Source of the DNA: Saprospiraceae bacterium
GTDB taxonomy: Bacteria; Bacteroidota; Bacteroidia; Chitinophagales; Saprospiraceae
Assembly: GCA_022842725.1 (NCBI GenBank)
Contig: JALHOZ010000002.1
Span: forward strand, 1 to 64,000
DNA length: 64,000 nt
Direction: 5' to 3'
In this document: piece by piece, positions 8,903 to 16,381 of the stretch
How positions within the stretch are numbered: position 1 is the first letter of the stretch
Layout: each line of letters opens with the position of its first letter
Translations under genes and position numbers: made by a program
Notes under the pieces: model-generated
Database searches by the model: none
The model's input: only the letters and a program-made list of their open reading frames with translations
What the model was told of the DNA's origin: nothing

Positions 8903-9694
8903 ATGGTACTTGCCGTAGACATTGGAAATTCCAACATAGTTTTATCTGTTTTTCATCAGAATGAATGGAAACATACTTTTCGTTATGAAACCAAAGGAAT
9001 TCGTGAAGAAATGTATTATGAAATGGCTCTCCGGCAAATTTTGATGGAATGGGACATTCATTACACAGATGTAAAATATACAGTCATCAGCAGTGTTGTG
9101 CCGGACCTCAACCAATCCGTCAAGGAAGCCGTTTCCAAGGTCTTTTTATGCCCGGTGATACTTTTGAGTCCTGAAATCCTTAAAAATTTGGATGTTTTTA
9201 TTCCACTTCCTTACGAAATCGGTTCTGATTTGGTAGCCAACGTATATGCAGCATTACATCTTTATCATGATAAAGTGATTGTAGCTGATTTTGGAACAGC
9301 ATTAAGTTTTGTTTTAGCAAATAAAAAGGAAGGTATCCTGGGTGTTACCATAGCTCCCGGATTAAAAACCGCCGCTCAGGCTCTTGGTTCGCAAACCGCA
9401 CAATTACCTGTTGTGCCTTTGGTTTATCCTGATTCACCTATTGGTAAAGACACCGTGACCGCCATTCAGGCCGGTATTATGGTCGGCTATACAGGATTAT
9501 TTTCCGAGATTATTCATGAAATGAAAAAAGTGACCGGGCCTGATTATAAAGTAATTGTGACCGGAGGACATTCCGGAATTATTTCCAGGATTCATGAAAA
9601 AGCAGATTATATTGACAAAAACCTGACGCTTGAAGGTATCCGCCTAATAGCGGCATATATCTTTGAAAAACGATCAGACTTGTTGAATTCCTGA
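8903..9694 (+). CDS. coaX: Type III pantothenate kinase
   Basis: A 263-residue ASKHA-fold kinase that starts CoA synthesis by phosphorylating pantothenate. Motifs: the N-terminal phosphate loop LAVDIGNSNIVLSVF, IPLPYEIGSDLVANVYAAL, the catalytic DFGTALSFVL and GVTIAPGLKTAAQAL. DFGTALSF replaces the more usual DFGTATTF, a mild variation. It is followed after 6 nt by a methyltransferase gene. Confidence 0.93.
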   Translation: MVLAVDIGNSNIVLSVFHQNEWKHTFRYETKGIREEMYYEMALRQILMEWDIHYTDVKYTVISSVVPDLNQSVKEAVSKVFLCPVILLSPEILKNLDVFIPLPYEIGSDLVANVYAALHLYHDKVIVADFGTALSFVLANKKEGILGVTIAPGLKTAAQALGSQTAQLPVVPLVYPDSPIGKDTVTAIQAGIMVGYTGLFSEIIHEMKKVTGPDYKVIVTGGHSGIISRIHEKADYIDKNLTLEGIRLIAAYIFEKRSDLLNS

Positions 9695-9700
9695 TAAAAT

Positions 9701-10438
9701 ATGGACAGACAATATTATAAACAATATTATTCCCTTGAGCGGGAACATTGGTGGTTTGTGGTCAGGTCAGCATTGATCAGACAATGCCTCCATATGAATC
9801 TCCCTGCAAACAGGAATCTTAGGATATTAAACATCGGAATTGCCACGGGAGCTACCAGCCATATGCTTGAATATTTTGGTACCGTAACATCCTCCGAATA
9901 CGATCACGAGACCTGCAGTTTTGTAAAAGAAGAATTAGGAATGCAAGTTATTCAGGCGTCCATTACTGATTTACCATTTGAAGACGATTTTTTTGATCTT
10001 GTTTGTGCCTTTGATGTCATAGAACATGTCGAAGAAGATGCCATCGGAGTTGTCGAAATGAAAAGAGTCTGTAAAACCGATGGTTTTATTGCCATTACAG
10101 TGCCTGCTGACATGGCTTTATGGAGTCAGCATGATGTTATCAATCATCATTTCAGAAGATACACCCTGACCGAAATAAATGAATTAATGAAAAAAACAGG
10201 TCTTTTTGCTTCTTATGTCAGCTATTTTAATTCAATTCTGTACCCTCCTGTATTGTTGGTTCGCAAACTAAAAAATATATTTACCAGGCATAAAAAACCT
10301 TCATCAGACTTTGATATGTTGCTTCCCGGCTGGATCAATAACATTTTAAAATGGATATTTTCTATAGAAAAAATATGGTTCGGCAAAAAAAAGGTGCCTT
10401 TTGGCGTTTCTTTAATGTGGTTGGGACAAAAAAAATGA
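9701..10438 (+). CDS. Class I SAM-dependent methyltransferase
   Basis: The 245-residue protein carries a Methyltransf_11-like core: the SAM loop ILNIGIATGATSHML (Asn replaces the usual Asp of DxGxGxG), DLPFEDDFFDLVCAFDVIEH, and a C-terminal hydrophobic stretch around YFNSILYPPVLLV that may touch the membrane. The N-terminal sequence EREHWWFVVRS recalls methyltransferases of surface-glycan and lipid pathways. Substrate unknown. It directly follows coaX (6-nt gap). Its stop codon lies in the terminator hairpin of the convergent gene. Confidence 0.85.
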   Translation: MDRQYYKQYYSLEREHWWFVVRSALIRQCLHMNLPANRNLRILNIGIATGATSHMLEYFGTVTSSEYDHETCSFVKEELGMQVIQASITDLPFEDDFFDLVCAFDVIEHVEEDAIGVVEMKRVCKTDGFIAITVPADMALWSQHDVINHHFRRYTLTEINELMKKTGLFASYVSYFNSILYPPVLLVRKLKNIFTRHKKPSSDFDMLLPGWINNILKWIFSIEKIWFGKKKVPFGVSLMWLGQKK

Positions 10439-10459
10439 TGAATCCCTGAGGATTCATCA
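10436..10459 (-). terminator. Intrinsic terminator for the prohibitin-like gene
   Basis: A perfect 10-bp stem (TGATGAATCC with GGATTCATCA) and a 4-nt loop. On the minus strand it is followed by a run of eight T residues interrupted by one A, the right signature for ending transcription of the gene at 10501-11271. The stem includes the stop codon of the plus-strand methyltransferase. Confidence 0.8.
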
Positions 10460-10500
10460 AGATGAAAAACTTAAAACGCCTTTTCTTTATAAATAATATC

Positions 10501-11271
10501 TTATTTCGGATCTATCAACAACGGAGAATTGCCATTGGTGATGATTATTTTTGTATTCGGAGATTTCGAAAGATTATTGAACGCTTCAATGGTTCTGATA
10601 CGGATGATTTCTTCGGTCAACCCTTCAGAAAGAATTTTCTGAGCATCACTTTCACCTTGTGCTTCAATGATTTTTCTTTCAGCATCTGCTTTGGTCTGTT
10701 GCAAAATAAACTCCATTCGCAAAGCATCCTGCTCAGCCTGTAATTTTGATTCTATAGATTGAGCCAAACCTACGGGTAATTGAATACTTTTCATCAATAC
10801 CGCTTCGATGATGATACCTTGTTTGTCAAGAACTTCATCCATCCGCGTTTTGATCTGACTTTCTATTTCAGCTCTCATACCTGAGTGCATATCTTTAGCG
10901 TAAAACTTTGCACAAACATCAGAAGCAGCTGAACGGAAAACACTGGATATAACCTGATCATAATTCATTCCCAAATCTTTGATGATATCAGGAACTCTGT
11001 TCTTTTTTGGTTTATACAGAATGGAAATTTGAGAATTGACACTCATACCTTCTTTACTTGGAAGGCTCATACTTAATTCGAGATTTGCGGTTTGTACAGA
11101 GGCTTTGACAACCTTACTCACGAATGGATTGTAATAAACAGGTCCGGGATCTTTTACCTTGTCTGAAAGTTTTCCGAGTTTCTGAACGATGCCTACTTCT
11201 CCCGGATCGACGACAGCACAGCTTGTCATAAAAAGAGGCAGCGATAACAATAAAAATAAAAATGTTCTCAT
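10501..11271 (-). CDS. Prohibitin/SPFH-family lipoprotein
   Basis: A 256-residue SPFH (band 7) protein. The N-terminus has a lipoprotein signal with lipobox MTSC at about residue 18, so it is predicted to be lipid-anchored rather than carry a membrane helix as most prohibitins do. The SPFH domain spans ~20-200 (DPGEVGIVQKLGKL, YNPFVSKVV), followed by a helical region rich in Glu, Gln and Ala that typically drives ring assembly. It stands alone, divergent from the photolyase cluster. Function probably envelope scaffolding; inference. Confidence 0.87.
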   Translation of the reverse strand: MRTFLFLLLSLPLFMTSCAVVDPGEVGIVQKLGKLSDKVKDPGPVYYNPFVSKVVKASVQTANLELSMSLPSKEGMSVNSQISILYKPKKNRVPDIIKDLGMNYDQVISSVFRSAASDVCAKFYAKDMHSGMRAEIESQIKTRMDEVLDKQGIIIEAVLMKSIQLPVGLAQSIESKLQAEQDALRMEFILQQTKADAERKIIEAQGESDAQKILSEGLTEEIIRIRTIEAFNNLSKSPNTKIIITNGNSPLLIDPK

Positions 11272-11643
11272 GATACAAGTTTTTAAATTGTGATTTGATC
11301 TTAAAAAACAACAAAGCGATTGATTTTCAGTTTCTTAACGGAACGTTAAATGAATATTAAAATATTGTTAAAGCTATTCACCTATTTGGATATGTGGTAT
11401 TATTTTCTATATGTTCCACTAAATATGAGTTATCTTCAGAGGTTATGTTTTGGGTAGTTTGGTTTACATACCTGCTAAAAAGGAGGTTGGGAAAAGGGTT
11501 ACATTTGGTTTCCAAATTATTCTGTTCAAGCATAAAAAAGATACAACCTTACCACATAGGCTAAAAACTATATTCAATTAATTCATCAAAAGGAAATCAA
11601 TAATAGCCGAACCAAGCCCTTCATTTTTTGTTACGCTGCCTTC
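11272..11643. other. 372-bp divergent intergenic region
   Basis: This gap carries the promoters of the SPFH gene (minus) and the photolyase cluster (plus). At 11335-11349 a perfect inverted repeat TTAACG-GAA-CGTTAA lies about 65 nt upstream of the SPFH start and may be an operator. TACATTTG at 11500-11507 matches the -7 consensus on the plus strand but has no clear -33 partner. No small ORF with a plausible start was seen. Confidence 0.45.
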
Positions 11644-13170
11644 ATGGATAAAAAATCAAATACAATTCTTACGGCATGGATCGTATTTCCGCATCATCTG
11701 ACCGGGAAATGGGAACAACTATCCATTGCTTCTCATGTGTTTTTGACGGAAGAATATTTGTTTTTTAACCAATATCGTTTTCACAAACAAAAACTGGTTT
11801 TCCATCGCGCTTCAATGAAGGCATACGAACAGTTTCTGAAAGAAAAAAAACTCAAAGTTGAATATATAGACAACAAAGATAATCGGTCGGACATACGACA
11901 ACTTATGGTTTCACTTTCTGAAAAGGGATATCAGAACATCCATATTTTTGACTCTTGTGATGACTGGCTTGAAACAAGAATACAAGAGTCCGTAAACAAA
12001 TCCGGACTAAACCTTACGATTCATGAATCTCCTTTGTTTATCAATACCAGAGAAGATCTGGTGACATACGGAAAATCAAAAAAATCTTATTTTCAAACAG
12101 ATTTTTATATATATCAACGCAAAAAAAGAGGCATTCTCACTGATGCAGCAGGGCAGCCATTGTATGGAAAATGGTCTTTTGACGCTGACAACAGAAAACC
12201 ATACCCGAAAGGTAAAACGACCCCGTCCTTGCCATCTTCAGAAAATAGTCAGTTTGTCACGGAAGCAACAAACTACGTAAATCAACACTTTTCGGATAAT
12301 CCCGGCAATCTACCGTTTTTTATTCCATATCCGGTAACATTTACTGACGCACAATCCTGGTTTGAAGATTTTTTGCATCATCGTTTTTCAGAATTTGGCG
12401 TCTATGAAGATGCCATGGTGGATACAGAAAATGTTTTACACCACTCAGTTATATCTCCTTTACTCAATGTCGGTCTCCTGGACCCGACCGAAGTGATTTC
12501 CCAAGCTATAGAATATTCACAACAACACAACATTCCTTTTAATAGTCTGGAGGGTTTTGTCAGACAAATCTTGGGTTGGCGGGAATTTATCCGTTATGTG
12601 TACATCAGTGAAGGCAGAAAACAAAGAACCAAAAACTTCTGGGGTTTCGACAAACCGCTTCCTGAAACCTTTTATACCGGTGAGACCGGAATAGAACCCC
12701 TGGATAAAACCATACACAAAGTATTAGAATCTTCATACAACCACCATATTGAAAGGTTGATGATACTGAGCAATTTTATGTTGCTCACTGAAAGAAATCC
12801 GGATTGTGTTTATCAATGGTTTATGGAAATGTATATCGATGCTTACGATTGGGTAATGGTACCCAATGTATATGGAATGGGGCAGTTTTCCGACGGTGGT
12901 TTGATGTGTACTAAACCCTATATCAGCGGAAGTAATTACATCATAAAAATGAGTAATTATAAAAAAAATGCCCCCTGGACCGAAATCTGGGACGCCTTAT
13001 TCTGGCGGTTTCTTTTTGTTCACCGGGATGTCCTCAAAAAAAATCCAAGACTGGCCATGCTGATAACCACTTTTGATAAATGGCCGGAAGAGAAAAAAAA
13101 TAAATATCTCGACAAAGCAAATCTTTACCTTAAAAAAATCAAAGATGAGAAAACCGTGGAATCTGCCTGA
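11644..13170 (+). CDS. DPRP-type (FeS-BCP-like) photolyase/cryptochrome lacking the cluster cysteines
   Basis: A 508-residue photolyase-related protein: N-terminal antenna/Rossmann domain (~1-140) and helical FAD-binding domain (to ~480) with GWREFIRYVY, HHIERLM (His367-His368, matching the catalytic His region of bacterial (6-4) photolyases), DAYDWVMVPNVYGMGQF and DGGLMCTKPYISG. In the FeS-BCP family MSDY is followed by a CxxC and a later Cys that bind a 4Fe-4S cluster. Here MSNY (436-439) runs into KKNAPWTEIWDALFWRF, and the whole protein has only three Cys (105, 388, 422), so that cluster cannot form. It heads a coupled cluster; the next gene overlaps its end by 26 nt. Likely DNA repair or light sensing. 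Confidence 0.88.
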   Translation: MDKKSNTILTAWIVFPHHLTGKWEQLSIASHVFLTEEYLFFNQYRFHKQKLVFHRASMKAYEQFLKEKKLKVEYIDNKDNRSDIRQLMVSLSEKGYQNIHIFDSCDDWLETRIQESVNKSGLNLTIHESPLFINTREDLVTYGKSKKSYFQTDFYIYQRKKRGILTDAAGQPLYGKWSFDADNRKPYPKGKTTPSLPSSENSQFVTEATNYVNQHFSDNPGNLPFFIPYPVTFTDAQSWFEDFLHHRFSEFGVYEDAMVDTENVLHHSVISPLLNVGLLDPTEVISQAIEYSQQHNIPFNSLEGFVRQILGWREFIRYVYISEGRKQRTKNFWGFDKPLPETFYTGETGIEPLDKTIHKVLESSYNHHIERLMILSNFMLLTERNPDCVYQWFMEMYIDAYDWVMVPNVYGMGQFSDGGLMCTKPYISGSNYIIKMSNYKKNAPWTEIWDALFWRFLFVHRDVLKKNPRLAMLITTFDKWPEEKKNKYLDKANLYLKKIKDEKTVESA

Positions 13171-13615
13171 ATTACCAGTGTACAGCCTGGCAACATATCA
13201 TGAAGGTGTCGTCAATATGAATATTTGTACGTATGTTACAGCTGTCAGTCTGGACCCCAAGATCATGATGGTAGCAGTCTATAAAAATACCAAAACTTTG
13301 GAAAATATTTTATCTTCCGATACCGCAATTCTTCAGATACTACATAAAGAACAGGCTCCATTGGCCCGCATTCTTGGTAAAAAATCAGGAATTACATATA
13401 ATAAATTTCAATATTTAAATAAAAAAAATATGTTGACAGAATGGAAAAACTTCCCTGTATTAAAAGATGCCTGTGCTTATATAGAATTAGAAAAATTAAG
13501 TTTTTTGAAAACCGGAGATCATAACTCATATTTTTTTACCGTAAAAAATGCAGTTTCCCGAAGGGAAGAGGTTTTAACAACACAGGATTTACGAAATTTA
13601 ACCATCATATCATGA
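13145..13615 (+). CDS. Flavin reductase-like protein
   Basis: A 156-residue protein from MRKPWNLPEL; the frame stays open upstream to 13073, but that part is antisense-like extension inside the photolyase gene. The sequence MNICTYVTAVSLDPKIMMVAVYKNTKTLENI is typical of flavin reductase-like FMN-binding split-barrel proteins. It overlaps the preceding gene by 26 nt and the next by 4 nt (ATGA). It may supply reduced flavin to the neighbouring flavoproteins; this is inference from context. Confidence 0.8.
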   Translation: MRKPWNLPELPVYSLATYHEGVVNMNICTYVTAVSLDPKIMMVAVYKNTKTLENILSSDTAILQILHKEQAPLARILGKKSGITYNKFQYLNKKNMLTEWKNFPVLKDACAYIELEKLSFLKTGDHNSYFFTVKNAVSRREEVLTTQDLRNLTIIS

Positions 13616-13899
13616 GCCTTACGATCAAAGATATTGACAGAATCATTGAAATGGCCTGGGAAGACAGAACACCCTTCGAAGCCATATTCATACAGTTTGG
13701 ATTGAAAGAAAACGAAGTGGTCCGACTCATGCGCCAACAACTGAAAAGAAGCAGTTTTGAACTGTGGAGGGCGAGAGTTCATTCCGGCATCAGCCAAAAA
13801 CATGTTGAAAAAAGAAATGCGGAAATCAGCAGATTCAAATGTGGCAGACAAAGACATATTTCTTCCAATAAAATCAGTAAACGAAACAGTAAATCCTGA
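13612..13899 (+). CDS. TIGR03643 / DUF2805 family small protein
   Basis: A 95-residue basic protein. The segment IDRIIEMAWEDRTPFEAI followed by FGLKENEVVRLMR and SSFELWRARV is the signature of the TIGR03643 family, which looks like a helix-turn-helix-like fold. The basic C-terminal tail could bind nucleic acid. Homologues in other bacteria often sit beside photolyases and DUF2256, as here. Start overlaps the flavin reductase stop (ATGA). Biochemical role undetermined. Confidence 0.85.
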   Translation: MSLTIKDIDRIIEMAWEDRTPFEAIFIQFGLKENEVVRLMRQQLKRSSFELWRARVHSGISQKHVEKRNAEISRFKCGRQRHISSNKISKRNSKS

Positions 13900-13908
13900 T
13901 TATTTAAG

Positions 13909-15375
13909 ATGACAAAACAAAAAATCAATGTAGTCTGGTTGAAAAGAGATTTGCGTACGCAGGATCACGAGGCACTGGCAGCCGCCGAATCCGCCGAATT
14001 ACCCTATTTGATTTTATGTATTTTTGACAAAAAGATTATTTCTCATCCGGATACTTCATTGCGTCATCTGAGATTTCAATATCACAGCGTAATCTCCATG
14101 AATTCGGTTATCCATCCCGAAAAAGATTCCGTTCATATCATGTACGGTGCAACGGAAACAATCATGTTATGGCTGTTTGAGAGCTATCATGTTCACCAAA
14201 TGTTTTCATACTGTGAATCGGGGATTCTCAAAACGTACGATATTGACCGCAAAGTAGTCCAATTGTGTAGTCAATATCAGGTCAAATGGACAGAATTTCA
14301 AAGAGACGGTGTCCTGAGAGGCATAAAAAACCGCCAATCCTGGGATCAGAAATGGTTTGTCAAAATGCACGAACCCATTATTAAAAATACGTTTAGTCCC
14401 AATAAAATAATCCAATATTTGCATCCCTTTATTTTGCCCGAAAGGTTGGAAAACCTTCTGAAGTTTTACCCGGAAACCTTTCAGCCACCGGGAGAAAAAC
14501 AAGGATGGAAGTATCTGAGGTCTTTTTTGGAAACCCGGGGAAAAAATTATTCCAAACATATTTCCAAACCATTTCAAAGCAGAACTTCCTGCTCGCGGTT
14601 GTCGCCCTATTTAGCCTGGGGAAACCTTAGTATCCGGCAGGTTTATCAGGCGATGACAAATCAAAATAATCCTTCCATCAAAAGGCCGGTGATGAACGCG
14701 GTGACCCGTTTGAAGTGGCATTGTCATTTTATTCAGAAGTTTGAAAGCCGGTGTGACTACGAATACAAATGTATCAACCAGGCATTTGAACATGTGTGGC
14801 AAAAAAGGGATGAGGAAACACTTCATTCCTGGAAAACAGGTCATACCGGATATCCGTTGGTAGACGCCAATATGCGCTGTGTGATACAAACCGGATGGAT
14901 TAATTTCCGTATGAGGGCAATGCTCGTGTCATTTTTATGCCATTACCTTTTTTTGGACTGGAGAAAAGGGGTTTACCATTTGGCCAAACAATTTCTGGAC
15001 TACGAACCAGGCATCCATTTTACCCAATTTCAGATGCAGGCCGGCTGTACCGGAGTCAATACCATCCGTGTATATAATCCGGTTAAAAACAGTCTGGAGC
15101 ACGATCAGGAAGGGCTTTTTATCAAAAAATGGTGCCCCGAGTTGTCTCATCTTCCTGTTGAATATATTCACCAACCCTGGCTGATGTCGGACATGGAACA
15201 ACAGATGTATGGACTTATATTGGGAAAAGATTATCCAAAACCCATTGTCGATGCAAATACCTTTAAAGAACAAAGACATTTACTTTGGTCACTACGAAAA
15301 ACTGAAGAGGCAAAAACGGAAGGCAGAAAGATTGTTGAAACACTTGTAAGGCCAAAATCAAAAAAAGAGGTATGA
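13909..15375 (+). CDS. Photolyase/cryptochrome-family flavoprotein
   Basis: A 488-residue protein with an N-terminal photolyase domain ([16 protein letters not shown] at residues ~9-24) and an FAD-binding domain with [42 protein letters not shown] and [20 protein letters not shown]. The last motif replaces the GGWQWxAGTGTD of classical CPD photolyases and marks a distinct bacterial subgroup of FAD-binding photolyase/cryptochrome proteins. Begins 9 nt after the TIGR03643 gene and overlaps DUF2256 by ATGA. Repair substrate or signalling role not determinable from sequence. Confidence 0.9.
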   Translation: MTKQKINVVWLKRDLRTQDHEALAAAESAELPYLILCIFDKKIISHPDTSLRHLRFQYHSVISMNSVIHPEKDSVHIMYGATETIMLWLFESYHVHQMFSYCESGILKTYDIDRKVVQLCSQYQVKWTEFQRDGVLRGIKNRQSWDQKWFVKMHEPIIKNTFSPNKIIQYLHPFILPERLENLLKFYPETFQPPGEKQGWKYLRSFLETRGKNYSKHISKPFQSRTSCSRLSPYLAWGNLSIRQVYQAMTNQNNPSIKRPVMNAVTRLKWHCHFIQKFESRCDYEYKCINQAFEHVWQKRDEETLHSWKTGHTGYPLVDANMRCVIQTGWINFRMRAMLVSFLCHYLFLDWRKGVYHLAKQFLDYEPGIHFTQFQMQAGCTGVNTIRVYNPVKNSLEHDQEGLFIKKWCPELSHLPVEYIHQPWLMSDMEQQMYGLILGKDYPKPIVDANTFKEQRHLLWSLRKTEEAKTEGRKIVETLVRPKSKKEV

Positions 15376-15518
15376 AAAAGCAGTTTTTACCTTCAAAAAT
15401 ATGTGCGGTTTGTCAAAGACCGTTTTCGTGGCGCAAAAAATGGGAAAAAGTCTGGGATGAGGTAAAATATTGTAGTGAAAAATGTCAAAAAAATAAATCA
15501 AAAATTAATAAAATATGA
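15372..15518 (+). CDS. DUF2256 zinc-ribbon-like microprotein (48 aa)
   Basis: This very short gene encodes 48 residues with the DUF2256 signature: [20 protein letters not shown] and then VKYCSEKC. Two CxxC-type pairs (Cys11/14 and Cys34/38) can bind one zinc. Start and stop both overlap neighbours as ATGA, so translation is probably coupled to the photolyase upstream and the SDR downstream. Family function unknown; association with photolyase-type genes is recurrent. Confidence 0.9.
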   Translation: MKKQFLPSKICAVCQRPFSWRKKWEKVWDEVKYCSEKCQKNKSKINKI

Positions 15519-16213
15519 ACAACATTCTTGTCATCGGTGCCGGTAACGGTATAGGCCTTGAATTGGTAAAATCCTTAAAAAACACGACAAATGTATTTGC
15601 CGTTTCGAGATCATTTTCAGAAGAATTGAACAATACAGGTGTTCCCGTTATTTGGGAAGATGCGCTCACGACAACCTTGAATGATGATTTTCTTCCTGAG
15701 GTACTACATGGTGTGGTTTATTGCCCGGGTTCCATTTCTTTAAAACCATTCAACCGGTTTACGTTGGATGATTTTGAAAACGACTTTCGCCAGAATGTTT
15801 TGGGTGCCGTACGGATTTTGCAACAAGTTTTGCCGAAACTAAAAAAAGCCAATGGTGCCGGTGTTGTATTATTTTCGACCGTTGCCAGTAAACTGGGCAT
15901 GCCGTTTCATGCTTCGATTGCTACTTCAAAAGCTGCCGTGGAAGGACTGACAAAAAGTCTGGCAGCAGAGTGGGCCGCTTCGAAAATCAGGGTAAATGCC
16001 CTTGCCCTTTCACTCACGGATACTCAACTTGCCTCCGGACTGCTCAATACCCCTGAAAAAAGGGAAGCAGCAGCCAAAAGACATCCGCTTCAGGAAATTG
16101 GAAACCCCGAAAAAATAGCTTCTCTTGTATCCTTTCTTTTAAGTGAAAACGGAGACTGGATCACGGGCCAAATTTTAGGTGTCGACGGAGGATTAGGCAG
16201 TGTCAAATTGTAA
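15515..16213 (+). CDS. Short-chain dehydrogenase/reductase
   Basis: A 232-residue SDR with the Rossmann nucleotide loop VIGAGNGIGLELV (variant of TGxxxGIG), a catalytic Ser in LFSTVAS, and a C-terminal ENGDWITGQILGVDGG. The usual YxxxK is replaced: the segment after the Ser reads MPFHASIATSKAAVEGL, so His-Ala-Ser-Ile-Ala-Thr-Ser-Lys has Lys but no Tyr four residues before it (Ile/Ala/Thr/Ser precede). It may thus be catalytically altered. Last gene of the coupled cluster. Confidence 0.88.
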   Translation: MNNILVIGAGNGIGLELVKSLKNTTNVFAVSRSFSEELNNTGVPVIWEDALTTTLNDDFLPEVLHGVVYCPGSISLKPFNRFTLDDFENDFRQNVLGAVRILQQVLPKLKKANGAGVVLFSTVASKLGMPFHASIATSKAAVEGLTKSLAAEWAASKIRVNALALSLTDTQLASGLLNTPEKREAAAKRHPLQEIGNPEKIASLVSFLLSENGDWITGQILGVDGGLGSVKL

Positions 16214-16323
16214 AAGTGTATGTTTTGTTTCATGATTTTTGAAACGACCAAATATTCATGACCTGAATGAATTATTAACAAAAGCTTAATTTTTGCTGAT
16301 GTTGGGACAAATTGAGTGGACAA

Positions 16324-16355
16324 TTGATTTATAATAAATTAATTACATATATTTG
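16324..16355 (+). promoter_or_regulatory. Promoter of the DUF2723-rpiB operon
   Basis: TTG at 16324-16326 and TATATTTG at 16348-16355 (exact TAnnTTTG) are separated by 21 nt. Predicted transcription starts about 16362, 20 nt before the DUF2723 start codon. Confidence 0.6.
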
Positions 16356-16381
16356 CCCTCTTATTAGCAAATTATAACCTT

